A stretch of 64,000 nt of DNA from Acanthosepion esculentum. Lineage: Eukaryota; Mollusca; Cephalopoda; Sepiida; Sepiidae. Positions 45,083 through 55,925 of this stretch are shown one piece after another (the stretch's first letter is position 1; the number at the start of each line of letters is the position of its first letter). The DNA lies in contig OZ038479.1 of assembly GCA_964036315.1 (NCBI GenBank), positions 61,220,393-61,284,392 of the forward strand, given 5' to 3'. The position numbers were made by a program, and so were the translations under genes. The notes beneath the pieces were generated by a model, which worked only from the letters and a program-made list of their open reading frames with translations, searched no databases and was not told the DNA's origin.

Positions 45083-45341
45083 CATGTAGTATTGAATGTT
45101 AAAGACAACATAGTCTTGCATATTTTCTTTTGAATTTTCTCATATTCTCTAATGAGACTTTTTATTTGAAAATAGTTTCGAAATATGTATTGTCCATACG
45201 ATGACCTAGCGCTTTCGAACATCATTGTTCATCTTCAGGGTCAATATTTTTAGTCAAAATTTTTTTTAAACAAACATTTGCCAATTATCTTGTAGCGTAA
45301 TCATGTTGCTACTTTTTTAACATTCAATACTACATGTTTAA
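45078..45341. mobile_element. inverted-repeat element with perfect 26 bp TIRs
   Basis: TTAAACATGTAGTATTGAAT then GTTAAA at 45078-45103 is the exact reverse complement of 45316-45341. The interior holds a CTGAAGA-stem-GAAAGCG motif on the minus strand (45213-45238) whose stem GAAC...GTTC pairs. A partial relative starts at 46846. With no coding capacity, it could be a MITE or a Penelope-like LTR remnant. Confidence 0.75.
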
Positions 45342-46175
45342 AAGAAAAGTTGCTGCCAAATTACACACACATATATATATATATATATTGCCCCGACCCA
45401 CTTCCCAAAATCGTTATTCTGATGTTTGATTATTGAAATCCAGATATTATGAAGTGGATTGGACCAAGAATTTATGAAAATAGATTCATTTTATTGTCCA
45501 ATGTAAAATATATATGTGTGTATTTACGCGTGTATGCTTCTACGTGCGTACCTCTGATGGTCACTTCGTGTCATGGTGGTGGGGGTGGGGGGTTGCGTAG
45601 TCCTATGACTCTGAGAACGACGCCGTCGAGAGTTCTAAAGTGCTGGAAGGGTAACTCTTGTCGGCAAGATCGAAGACGAGTACTCAGACTAAGCACGACC
45701 AACCCCAAAAACCGCAACGGTGGAACAAGCGGATGAGGGTTACAACAGATCTCAGCGGTTGAATCAGCGAATGAAGAGGGCTACACATGACAGACACGCT
45801 ACACAAAGCACAACTCAAAATTATAACAGAGCCAGTGGCAGTCCGTTGCAGTTTCATAGCTAAATTCTGCATGTCTCATTCCAGCAGAGGAAGGCGCGAT
45901 GAAATCAAGTGTGTCGGTCACTTTTTGGCAAGTTGAGGCCGGCAATAAATAAATTCACGTCATCAGCACTTTCTTTTGGTCTGATTTTTTTTCACCACCA
46001 ATCAACTCTCGCAAAACCAAAATGCGATAGGGAATGAATGACGGAAGCAGATTTTGGTGAAATTTAAAGAGATTAGTCCTGAACCTGCACGCCGGCAGCA
46101 AATTTAGTCATCAACGCTATAAAGGAAGTGTTTAGCAAAGAAGAAATTAAATTCTTCGATACGAGATAAAGACGA

Positions 46176-46178
<3 letters not shown>
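45342..46178. other. unassigned sequence
   Basis: A 95-codon plus-strand frame at 45449-45736 crosses a G-rich run. No known protein recognised. Confidence 0.5.

Positions 46179-46232
<54 letters not shown>
46179..46232. repeat. (TA)n microsatellite
   Basis: About 27 TA units. Confidence 0.95.
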
Positions 46233-46236
<4 letters not shown>

Positions 46237-46320
46237 TATAGGATTGGTGTATACGGAATAAATTCCAATAACCAAAAAATACTATTCTTAAGAGAGTGCT
46301 CAATACAGAGTAGAGCAAAT

Positions 46321-46624
46321 ATAATCTATTCGAAAATTATAACATAAATATGTTATAAAGTCACTACAAAAATAGATATTTTGTTCAACACTTCTGGTGT
46401 CTTATCAAGTGATGGTGTTGAATGTCGAATAAAGTGTTTTAAAAGGTTCAAGTTGACCAATCACGCTATAGCGTTTCCCCTATCGACGGATGTTTAGTCA
46501 ATTTGAATCCTTTAAAACACTTTATTCAACATTCAACACCACTATTCTATAACACACCAGAAATGTTGAAATAAAATGGCTATTTTTGTAGTGATTTTAT
46601 AACATATTTATGTTATAATTTTCG

Positions 46625-46634
<10 letters not shown>
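46321..46634. mobile_element. foldback / long-TIR element
   Basis: Inverted arms of about 140 bp. The left runs from TATAATCTATTCGAAAATTA to about 46460. The right, on the other strand, starts TAATTTATTCGAAAATTATA. The shared interior includes AACATAAATATGTTATAAA, GTGTTGAATGT and AATAAAGTGTTTTAAA. Arms match at about 90% by eye around a 35-40 bp centre. A (TA)n tract abuts the right end. Confidence 0.82.
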
Positions 46635-46661
<27 letters not shown>

Positions 46662-46664
<3 letters not shown>

Positions 46665-46780
46665 GGTGATTGAAAAGTAACTCCCTATTTTATATATGAT
46701 GGACTCTCCCGTCTAACTATAATTTTTACAAGACAGGAGAGTCTATCATACATAAAATAGCGAGTTACTTTTCAATCACC

Positions 46781-46783
<3 letters not shown>
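46662..46783. mobile_element. 122 bp MITE nested in a TA microsatellite
   Basis: Ends CAGGGTGATTGAAAAGTAAC and the reverse complement GTTACTTTTCAATCACCCTG flank arms of about 48 bp with few mismatches (TATTTTATRYATGATRGACT shared) around a 26 bp centre. Immediately outside on both sides is TA within a (TA)n tract. CAGGGTG ends suggest cross-mobilisation by a mariner-type transposase. Confidence 0.9.

Positions 46784-46850
<67 letters not shown>
46784..46850. repeat. (TA)n microsatellite
   Basis: About 32 TA units continuing the tract at 46634-46661 that the MITE splits. Confidence 0.95.
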
Positions 46851-46852
<2 letters not shown>

Positions 46853-46947
46853 CATGTTGTGTTGAATGTTAAAGACAACATCATCCAGCATATTTTCTTT
46901 TGAATTTTCTCATATTTTCTGATGAGGCGTTTTATTTGAAAATGAAA

Positions 46948-46948
<1 letters not shown>
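46846..46948 (+). repeat. partial copy of the 45.08 kb element
   Basis: TTAAACATGTTGTGTTGAAT, GTTAAAGACAACAT and TTTTCTTTTGAATTTTCTCA match 45078-45170 with scattered changes. It is truncated by a (CA)n tract, and no right inverted repeat remains. Confidence 0.8.

Positions 46949-46949
<1 letters not shown>

Positions 46950-47023
<74 letters not shown>
46950..47023. repeat. (CA)n-(TA)n microsatellite
   Basis: About 36 CA units, then TA units to about 47040. Confidence 0.96.
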
Positions 47024-47040
<17 letters not shown>

Positions 47041-48849
47041 GAATGTGTGTGTGTCAGGCTGGCTGGCTGTGTCTGTCTCTGTGTGTGTAGTCTACCTTGA
47101 TATGTATACGGTGATCACACAAAGAGTACTGCTCACAAAGACTAGTCGTAAAAGTTCTTATTGTATCCAGCTTTCGTGCTGTTCAAATTACCCGACATTT
47201 TGAGCAGTTCTTTGTTTCTATATATGAAAAAAACAAACAAACAGAAAGACATTCCAGCGTACTTTTTTTTTATAGTTTTATAATATGCCTTCATTTTATT
47301 TAGCCTCACCGTTTCTGTTTGATCTTTCTGTGTTTTACTTATTTATTCTCCGTTTTTTTTCTGATTTTATTTTCTCTTTTTTGTTAAAGTGTTGCCTTTG
47401 TCTCAATTTGTCTCTTATAAACAATCAAGCAGGACTTGATCTGCACCTCTCCTGACATTCATTCGCTTCTCTGATGTGATTTCTTGACCAGTTTTCCTTC
47501 TGTTTTTCTCTCATTGTTTTCTATTTTCTTTCTTGACAATTTCATATTTTTCTTTTTTAGATTTCTTCTCACTTCTATGAAAAATCATTTTGTATCATTT
47601 TGCTGTTTATTCGCTCAGAATTTCTCTTTTCTACGATTTCTTTAATTTCGCGCTGTGGCGCTAGAAGTCGTTATGAAGAGTGTTTCTTTCTCATTTCTCT
47701 GTCAATCTCTGCACAATTTCTCTAATTCTTAATGTTGATCTTTCGTTATGAAAACTTCCTCTCTCATGTGTCTAACGTCTTTTGTTTTCCTACCCTGTAA
47801 GTCTGCTCTCTTGAAGTGCCTTTCTTTATGGACATATAATTTCTCTCTTTTAGACACGCACAGTTCTTACTTGTCACCGGTTCTTTTCCCATATCTTAAT
47901 TTATCTCCTTTCCGGTTTTTCTCTCTTTTTCATCTCCCTGAACCATTAAAGAAATAGAAAAAATAATAATACATTTAAAAACATACACATATTATACATA
48001 AGTGCAAAATTTACTTCTTATTTCATTTACGGTGTTTCATTCCCACTTTTTCACTCCACCCATTTAGTGAAGCGATCATGTTTCGCGGTTCCTGTTTTGT
48101 TTTTTGCATCGCTAAGTGAACCTCCTGCCGGTAAACTTTGAGTCATGTTTACTGTTAAGACAATCTCGATTTGATATTATATGGATACATTACAGTTGGA
48201 AACATAGAGGTGCGTATAATAGCTTCTTTAGTAATGATGTTGATTCATAAAATTAGCTGATTGAGAGAAAGCTTAAAATGAGGCATCCTAGAGTGTGGGA
48301 AAATCTTTTAAAACTTGGATTCATCTAGTTATAAAATTTACAATAAAATCTGAATGAAGTTTTATATTCTATATAGTTTTTTATCCGGAAGTTTTTAATA
48401 CTTGATTCATTCCTTTGTAAATGGTTCATAAATATTACCTTATTCCTGGTTTTTCGTCGTCTAATTAATTTTAAATAATAACTGTGAATAGTTTCGCTAA
48501 TCTCCTTTGTTAAGTATTTTATTTTTGTCCCTTTGATTAATTCTTATTTGTTTATTTGTAAATATTTGTCATCCTTATGAGATATTTCGAATTCGTTGTT
48601 ATAGAAACTCTATTAAAGTGGCGTTGATGATTTAATTGATTCAATAAGTCCATAAAATTATACATTTTCTTTAAAAGCCCATCTTCATGATAAAAGATGA
48701 TATCAAATACTAGTGTCACACCCCAGATTATACCCCCCGGAATAAAATCGGCTAAGCTAGAAGAATGTATTTAACTAAGCGAGAATACATCTCCTCCTTT
48801 TCCCATGCAAGAAGATGTAGCGATTTACTAAGTGTAGATTAGATGTAGC
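47041..48849. other. unassigned, T/C-rich sequence
   Basis: 47111-47220 is a diverged copy of the 20185-20310 repeat. 47270-47960 is strongly pyrimidine-rich, with short frames but no recognisable protein. Nothing else supported. Confidence 0.5.
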
Positions 48850-48960
48850 ACAAGGCCAAAAATATGGTGAGGATCGAACTCACTATTCAGTCGTCATTGG
48901 TCTAGAGAAACAAGTTTTCTAACTAATACACCACGTCAAAGTGCCCATCTAAAAAGATGT
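48720..48960 (-). repeat. tRNA-derived SINE
   Basis: On the minus strand a tRNA-like head (about 48940 down to 48860) has an A-box-like GTGTATTAGTTAGAAAACTT. Its perfect T-arm is GTGAG-TTCGATC-CTCAC (plus-strand 48867-48883), containing the B box GAGTTCGATCC. The downstream body ends near 48720. No CCA end or intact acceptor stem is seen, so a functional tRNA gene is unlikely. Confidence 0.6.
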
Positions 48961-49076
48961 ATATTATCTAGCTCTCACCTACATTTTATTTTATGGCGAG
49001 GTGCCTGAGAATAATAAGAAAAACTCGCTATTCAAAGATCAAGAAATATAAACGTTTATTATTAACAAGTCTAGAG

Positions 49077-49247
49077 CAGTGGTTTCTAACCTTTTTCTTT
49101 TTGCTCATGGCTCCCTTTGAAGCCAGAATTTTTCCTGTGGCCCATATATTAGCCTGGTGGCGCAGTAAACATTATAAAATTTATTTAGCCCACCTGAAAT
49201 TTGCCATGGCTCATTTTGGCCATGAGACCACAGGTTGGGAAACTCAG
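49077..49247. mobile_element. hAT-type MITE, 171 bp
   Basis: Left end CAGTGGTTTCTAACCTTTTT; right end on the other strand CTGAGTTTCCCAACCTGTGG. Both resemble the CAGTGGTTCTCAACC ends of many hAT MITEs. The 8 bp flanks GTCTAGAG (49069-49076) and TTCTAGAG (49248-49255) match at 7 of 8. An 86-codon frame runs through it and is incidental. Confidence 0.8.
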
Positions 49248-49255
49248 TTCTAGAG

Positions 49256-50336
49256 AATTCTGTTTACTTTTAACCAACAACTGTTTTAACCGAACAAGAT
49301 TAGTCCTGTTTTAGAAACATAAATAACTGATTAATGTTGAATGAGTTCATATCAACAATTATTACCAGTTTATAGACTAGAGTCATCACATAGCTTTCTA
49401 GAAAAGAACAAGCAAACGAAAAAAACAAAAAACAAGTCTTATTTTATAATAATAGTGAAAGAGGTATTAATTCAACTAGGTAATGGTAGTTTAGCGAATT
49501 TTATACCCCGAGGCACGATGTAGACGAGTCACAAGAATACCGCAGGTGCTATTAAGGATTAGCTTAAGCTATGCTGGGTACATTTTGGGAGGGGGTTAAT
49601 CTGGACTGCCCCACCGGGTATAATCTAAATAATTTTAAGGATGAAAAAGTAATCGGATTGTATAAAATTCTACTTGAGGTAAATATAGTATTTACCAAAA
49701 ATATTTTTAAAAGTTTAAATAAAGTAAAATCTTCTCATAAGAAGAATGACAGACAGTGGATCAGAATGATAGTGCCTGACATTTTCGTACATAATTGGTG
49801 ACGTAGTCATAATCTGATATTAAGCGCCAATGCAAATCATATTTCCATTTATAACCATGAACGAAGCGCACAACTTTTAAAGTGAATATTCAATTTTCAA
49901 GCGACTCATACTTATAACATTCAAGGTACGAAATAAAGTTTGACAGTTCTGCAAAACCTTCCATCTTAAATTGTTTTATTCAAAACAAAAAAACAAAAAA
50001 TAGGCGATGTCTTTACAAGTCTGAATTTGAACGTGAAATACAGGAGTAAAGACTCATTCTATGCTTTCCTACTTTATGGACGTATCATCTGGTAATGGCG
50101 CTGATTTTTTTTAACCGGCTACATTGTCTAGTATATTGACTAATGATTTAACCAGCCGCTTGGGTAGGAATGCCAGGAAATCTCCTTGAGGCCTTTAAGA
50201 TAATAAACGCATATGACTGGAGCAACTGTTTATCCAGGATAATAGCCAATATAATATCCACAGGCATCCGTCGAAACTATTTCTGTTTGGACAAGAACGT
50301 AAGAACATTTACCTCAAGGTGCCGCTAAAGTCAACT
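49256..50336. other. unassigned sequence
   Basis: Nothing recognised. Frames of 60-76 codons lack motifs. Confidence 0.5.
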
Positions 50337-50506
50337 GTGTCTATGTATGTATGTATGTATGTATGTATGTATGTATGTATGTATGTATGTATGTACGTAG
50401 GTAGGTATTTTGTATGTATGTATGTATGTATGTATGTATCATCGCTAAATTTCTCTTTTACACACATGTACGCACATACACAAATATGTATTTTGCATAC
50501 ACACAC

Positions 50507-50565
<59 letters not shown>

Positions 50566-50602
50566 GCAGTGCTTTTCCGATCTATCTATCTATCTATCTA
50601 AG

Positions 50603-50632
<30 letters not shown>
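50337..50632. repeat. (TATG)n and (TATC)n cluster
   Basis: (TATG)n at 50341-50395 and 50411-50440; (TATC)n at 50506-50566 and 50580-50632. Complementary tetranucleotides in sequence could form a long imperfect hairpin. Frames of 65-118 codons are repeat read-through. Confidence 0.93.
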
Positions 50633-50633
<1 letters not shown>

Positions 50634-50674
50634 AAAGACATTTTTATCAACCAGTCGAGAGACATACTTGGATA

Positions 50675-50698
50675 AGAGAGAGAGAGTGAGAGAGAGAG

Positions 50699-50740
<42 letters not shown>

Positions 50741-50741
50741 C
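50675..50741. repeat. imperfect (GA)n microsatellite
   Basis: About 30 GA units with T, AA and C interruptions. Confidence 0.9.
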
Positions 50742-51640
50742 AAAAACAAGATTATTAGGTGGGAGAAATGGTGGCTATAATCACTTCGTGCCAATTAAAC
50801 GTCCAAGAAGGGAATCCGTTATGGTCGTCAGCTTCTCTGATAAAGTTCATCCCAGACACTTAGATCTGGTGAATTGGGCGAAGTAGAAAGTGGCATTTTT
50901 TCAAGAGAAAACCAATTTGAATCGATGAAAATGAAAAAGACAGCACTAGAAAATATATAAAAGATGAAAATATTTCCTGAAAAACCTGTCTAGAGTGAAT
51001 CATTATTTGATTAAAAAACAAGAAGGTGTTGTTGATTTTGATGTTTGGTGGAAAACTGATTTATCAACAGTAATGTAGATGACTGCAGAGTTATATTGGA
51101 TTAACTTGATGGCTGCGTGAGATGTTGATACCTTCATAGATATAGACAATCAACACAACTTAGAAGACAACAGAAGGGAAGTGCATAAATTCGGGGGTTA
51201 ATATTGTAAGCATGCAATTATAGATCCCTTTAAAAATTATGATGGCGTTAAGATAAATAATTATTGTAAGTTCTTGGCTTTTTGAGTGTTACACGTCACA
51301 ACCAAGAAGATTTATACTAAAGAGTATATTAATATAAAACTGTCTACTTCACGTTTCAGATGGAAATTCCCAATAGAAATTTTCAGGTCTAACATTAAGA
51401 AAGAGGTGCGTGAAAATGGAAAACGTTACTGAAGCAAAAATGTTTCTGAGAAGTGATAGAACATCCTGCAACGATAAAGATCAAGAACAAAATACACAAC
51501 AAACTGAAACTTTGATAAAATAAATAAAATCTTGGCTCTGGAAAAGGGTAAGTATTTTGTTAAGAATAGGGTCCGAATCCAAAGCCAAAATTACTTCTAG
51601 CCAGCCCAGTTGATGAGGTCTCGACGCCAGTCTAGCACTG
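50742..51640. other. unassigned sequence
   Basis: Nothing recognised. Confidence 0.5.
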
Positions 51641-52035
51641 CACTTAAATTCATAGCGAAGAGTTCATCCGAACAATTACAATGGAAGTATTTATAAAAAA
51701 AAAGTCACAGAGAGGCAACCGTACGGAGGTGGGTAAGTGACTGAAGACGAACCGCCAAATCAGGACCAATAATATTGCAGATTCTTCTTTGGATCTTCTC
51801 AAGGTAAATAGCAGCGGCATCAGACCATATATGGAAGCGATATTCTAAGCATGGACGAATGGTAGACATAGATATGTAAGAAGGCACAGTGAACCAACTT
51901 TCTTAGCAGCTGACCTAGCAATGAATTCAATATAGCCTTTCCACTTCATGTCAGCTAAGAACGTTAGTCTGAGAAGGCGTAACGAGTCACTTTCCTGGAG
52001 GTTAGCATCAGCCATGCTGATGAAAGGCAGAGATG
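51640..52035 (-). pseudogene. LINE C-terminal relic (same family as 32.1-33.2 kb)
   Basis: On the minus strand: MADANLQESDSLRLLRLTF, DMKWKGYIEFIARSAAKKVG, then STIRPCLEYRFHIWSDAAAI, YLEKIQRRICNIIGPDLAV and LQSLTHLRTVASL. This is the post-RT region of the same LINE family, and it overlaps the homologous part of the 32 kb copy. Frameshifted, 5' and 3' truncated. Confidence 0.8.
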
Positions 52036-52880
52036 ATTAATTGTTGCCATTTTGAAAATGTTTAAGTTTTGTGTGAAGAGTAAGACACAAGATGAAGACA
52101 TGTATATTAAATAACCATCCTTCTTCGTAAATGCCTACACACTGCTTATATGCAATGGAAACAGAAAGTCTTATGCAAATATGCACAGGCGTACAGAAAA
52201 CAGAGATGCAGAATGATTTGATATAGGAAAATAAATATTATTTTAGTAACAAAGAAACGGTTAATTTTTAAAAGAGCACTTGGACCTTCAAAGATATTTT
52301 TGTTTGTGCACAAGCCGATGAGATAGCATCTGGATATACATTCATAAGAGCCAAGTCTCTCTCTTTCTCAAGAACATACATACACAGACAACTGCATAAT
52401 CTTTAATACATTAAATTGTATACATATGTAAGCTATACAAGTTTTCCTCTTTCAAGCATCAGTAATACACGTTCTTTTTCTTATTCACTACTTATGTCCA
52501 CTCCATAACAAAAATAAAAATATTTAATGTGTTATCAAATAAAACTGAAACAAACAAAAATATTATTTATATTATGAATTCCAGGTTTCTGGAACTCTGA
52601 AACATTCCTAAACAACAGGGAAGTTGTATTCATAATTTGTGTATATACATACGCACGTTTTTATCTCTCGATTACTCTATATTAACTGAATGCGGGTGTG
52701 TGTAAATACTTTTGTATATCCATATGTATGCGCAACATATCTTATAAAAATTGATTAAAGATATGGCTTCAGGCATTGGGTACAATATTCCGTTTAAGAA
52801 AAATTATCTGATCAATACTTGAAATAAAACTTTCTAGCGAACCATGTAATCATACCTTCCATCAAATCTTTCTTTTTCTC
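52036..52880. other. unassigned sequence
   Basis: Nothing recognised. Confidence 0.5.
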
Positions 52881-52884
52881 TCTG

Positions 52885-53125
52885 TTCAGTATTTGAAAGT
52901 GGGAAAAACCCTGATCATCGGACTGGAGGACAAAACGCGTCACACAGATGTTTTTCACTTTGTCATTCATTTACCTAACAATGTTCTAGAAATTTATATA
53001 TCAAATCTCCTAGTGTTGACATGGAAAAACATCAGAGTCTGATGAAGTCCTTCTAGAGGCTGAAATACGTTACACAGAATTTTTCCACTGTCATTCATTT
53101 GTCTAACATTGTTCTGATACATACA
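52885..53125 (+). repeat. tandem pair of hammerhead-like units (Penelope-type)
   Basis: Two direct repeats about 128 bp apart. Unit 1 from 52911: CTGATCATCGGACTGGAGGA then CAAAACGCG, CACACAGA. Unit 2 from 53039: CTGATGAAGTCC, TTCTAGAGGC, TGAAATACG, TACACAGA. Each is followed by TTTT.CACT.TGTCATTCATTT and TAACA.TGTTCT. CTGATGA...GAAA is the hammerhead core, and tandem copies occur in the LTR-like ends of Penelope-like retroelements. Unit 2 keeps CTGATGA and GAAA; unit 1 has lost both. Confidence 0.6.
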
Positions 53126-54212
53126 AATTAATATATCTTAATCGCTCTCTCTCTCATACACACACGTTTGTGTTTGCGTGTACACTTGAGTGTGAATGTT
53201 TTTGCGTGTGTGCGTGGGTGTATATATAAGGTAGTACTGAAAAGTTCTAGGTCGATTCATTTTCCAAAATCTGTACAAATGTTTAAATATAAAATTTTTT
53301 TGCAAGGTACAACTGTTTGGTCGGTCCGAGAAAATTTCAATATCTTCCTGTATAGTTTTCAAGTTTATTTGAACAATTCTTTTCAGATCATTGTCTGGTC
53401 AGGCAGCTCTCAAAACAGGCAAGTAATAAAATGCTTCGTTATAATTTGTGATGTAAAGTTCAACATGAAAATTGATACGCGAAAGTCACTTTTCATTTTT
53501 AAACTTACATAACTTACAAATAGTAAAAAACAATGTCCCTGAAATACCTTCCATTTTTATCTTCGCAGAGTCGAACTGTGTTTGGACGGTATACAATGAT
53601 TACGATTCGTAATGTCAATGATCTGATATTTTCGGTCAAATATTATATTTCTGTTTCTAGAATGTTTGATGCTGGTTTTGTAAACTCTTTCTTTAAGATA
53701 ACCCCGATTCTCAATTTTTGAGCAGCAGAGGAGATTGGGTGTGGAGATTACGTCAGTAAGTAATTTGGTTTAAGAGCCTGCAATCAGTTATTGAAATATG
53801 ATAAATTGTTTCGAATATTATAGTATAAGAAGCAATTGAGAGCACCGATTGTTAAGAACATCCAGAGTTGAGGTGGAATTGATAAATACAAAACCTGCAT
53901 ATCCAGTCTGCCGGAAGCAATTTCTAATGAGTATTTGGGCAAACAATAACCCCATTTCCATAGACGATGGGGGTTTATGCCTTATATAAAATTAACTTTA
54001 GAATGTCAGATTATAAGTGGCATTAAATCAGCTTTCTGGCATGAACCATGTTGAACATATCTGGGTCATTTTCGATTGAGAGATAAGGAACAAGTCCCAG
54101 AAAGTATTTGCTTTGGGTAGTCAGTGTAGTCTGATCAGATTTCCCACAAAACAAAACGGCAGATCTGATAAATTCGATGTCAGTGTACGAAAAATTAAAG
54201 TGTTCGTTTCAA

Positions 54213-54216
<4 letters not shown>
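53126..54216. other. unassigned sequence
   Basis: Frames of 114 codons (53168) and 62 codons (53533) have no recognisable protein. TGAAAAGTTCTAGG near 53238 resembles TE ends elsewhere, but no partner end was found. Confidence 0.45.

Positions 54217-54272
<56 letters not shown>
54217..54272. repeat. (TA)n microsatellite
   Basis: About 27 TA units. Confidence 0.95.
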
Positions 54273-54276
<4 letters not shown>

Positions 54277-54385
54277 GGGGACATCAATAAATCTGACATC
54301 ATTATGAGGTGAATCTTGAAGTGAAATATTCGAGTTATAAGCATTGACTTTAAGTAGAAAAATAAATATTTGTGGAATGAAATAA

Positions 54386-55143
54386 GTTATTATTGTTGTT
54401 ATTATTATTATTATTATTATTATTTGTGTGTTATGTTTCCTGCTTTGTATTCTGTAGAGCCGGGTCCAAATTATGGTCCTTAGGCCCTATAGTATAATTG
54501 ACATTTAATTGATAGCACTTTTCTTAGTATTTGGGATGTTCCTAGTAGGTCTATTTTCTAGGTAACTTTTATGTTGATGTTACCTGGGATAACTGTTAGT
54601 AAAATTGTCCATTCCTTTTCACACGGAGCCCAGAGAAGCCATATTAGTACCGTCTCAGTTTTCATTCCCCACATCCTGTTAATCTCGATCTCCAGGTCCA
54701 TGTATTTCCATGGACAATTTTTCGATAATTCTTATCGAGGTGTTTCACTCTGATGGCACTGCTATGTCCATAGGCATACGCTTCCTGAATTTCTTACGGT
54801 TTATGATATTATCAGATCTGTTGGTCTTTATTTTCCCTGTCAGTTTGAATTGACATGCCCCAGAGGATCGTTTCATCGTCATTTTAGGGAACTGTGTCTG
54901 GTTGGTGGTCATACCATCTCTCAGCGATTTCGATTTTGTGCTTCTTGCATATCTTCCAGTGCACATAGGTTGCTACCTTATTATGTCTCTGGGTATATTG
55001 ATTTTCTGCTAGTTCCGGACATCCTGAGATAATATGGTCGACAGTTTCATCGTATTTTCCGCAGATCCTGCATTTCGGCTTAATTCCATCTTTGATTATG
55101 TGAGAGTGATAGGATCTAGTTGCGAGGCTTTGGTACTGAGCTG

Positions 55144-55145
<2 letters not shown>
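54386..55145 (-). pseudogene. REL-endonuclease LINE, 5'-truncated copy
   Basis: On the minus strand: AAQYQSLATRSYHSHIIKDG, CRICGKYDETVDHIISGCPE (C-terminal CCHC zinc finger), QRHNKVATYVHWKICKKHKI and ERWYDHQPDTVP. After a frameshift: KTNRSDNIINRKKFRKRMPM, DIAVPSE and IRIIEKLS, the REL region with RSD in place of RPD. The 3' end is an (AAT)n-type tail at 54386-54424. The 141-codon frame 54884-55309 fuses this copy to the tail of the LINE piece upstream and is chimeric. Confidence 0.8.
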
Positions 55146-55188
<43 letters not shown>

Positions 55189-55195
55189 GATTATT
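55146..55195. repeat. (ATT)n tract
   Basis: About 16 ATT units, the expanded 3' tail of a minus-strand LINE. Confidence 0.93.
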
Positions 55196-55925
55196 ATTTC
55201 CTTTGATTTGTGTTGTTATTTCCTTCCGAGTCCCAACTAGAGACTTAAGGTAAGAAATAGCATCATTGCATTTCCACTGAACATTGTCGTAAACAACTGA
55301 AGATAACATATTTTACGTAGATATTGTAAGGTGTGAGGTATACTTGTGAGAACATTTTTTGCATTTCTACTAAAGATCCCTTCAATGTGTCTATCGGAAC
55401 TGAGGGCTCTAACCACAACTGGAATTATTGATGTCCTCACGTGCCACATTTTTGAGATTTCCACTTCAAAATCCTTGTATTTTTATAGTTTGTGAAGATA
55501 TTCAAAGATACATTACAGTCTGCAAGATCTTTCATGCATATTTTTCTGTTTTTTTCCGGGTGGTATATTCTGGGCAATTCACTTTGATTGTTCTGTCTGT
55601 GTGCATTGTAAAGTCCCATAAAAATGTTACAGGTTTTATGTCTGTAACCGGTTCTGGTTGATATTCATACCAATATCTTTCCCGTTATAATTGCAGATTT
55701 TCCAATGCACATATTGGCCCACTTTGTCATACCGAGTTTTATATTCAGTGGATGCTAAGACTGTGCAACCTAATACAAAATGGTCAATTGTATCTGGAAA
55801 TTCATAACAGATCAGGGTCCTCAACCTTATCGTTCTGCTTCAAGTTGGCGCGGGTCTTGGGAGATATTTTGGTGTTGTGTACCGACAGTATTACTTTGTT
55901 CTACAACCAAGAAACCTTTCTCGTG
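55146..55925 (-). pseudogene. REL-endonuclease LINE, C-terminal piece with (AAT)n tail
   Basis: On the minus strand: KGFLVVEQSNTVGTQ, PDTIDHFVLGCTVLASTEYK (zinc-finger region), RYDKVGQYVHWKICN, then FEVEISKMWHVRTSIIPVVV and KNVLTSIPHTLQYLRKI, the protein end. A 3' untranslated part (SLVGTRKEITTQIK in frame) leads into the tail at 55146-55195. Together with 57.46-58.38 kb this could be one LINE whose middle was replaced by 55926-57460. Confidence 0.75.

Noticed and set aside
46919..46945. CTGATGAGGCG...GAAAA as another hammerhead motif
   Set aside because: The intervening bases do not form a stem, and the orientation is opposite to the motif in the related element at 45.2 kb.
48860..48950. 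Functional tRNA gene on the minus strand
   Set aside because: Only the T-arm is intact. No acceptor stem or convincing anticodon arm, and the sequence continues into a SINE-like body.
50319..50675. 118-codon Tyr/Val/Ser-rich protein
   Set aside because: Pure read-through of (TATG)n and (TATC)n tetranucleotides.
52911..53071. Active hammerhead ribozymes
   Set aside because: Core similarity is visible but helices I and III were not verified, and unit 1 lost both core boxes. Reported only as hammerhead-like.
54884..55309. A single 141-codon gene with a poly-Asn run
   Set aside because: It joins the 3' tail of one LINE to the truncated coding part of another; the Asn run is an (AAT)n tract.
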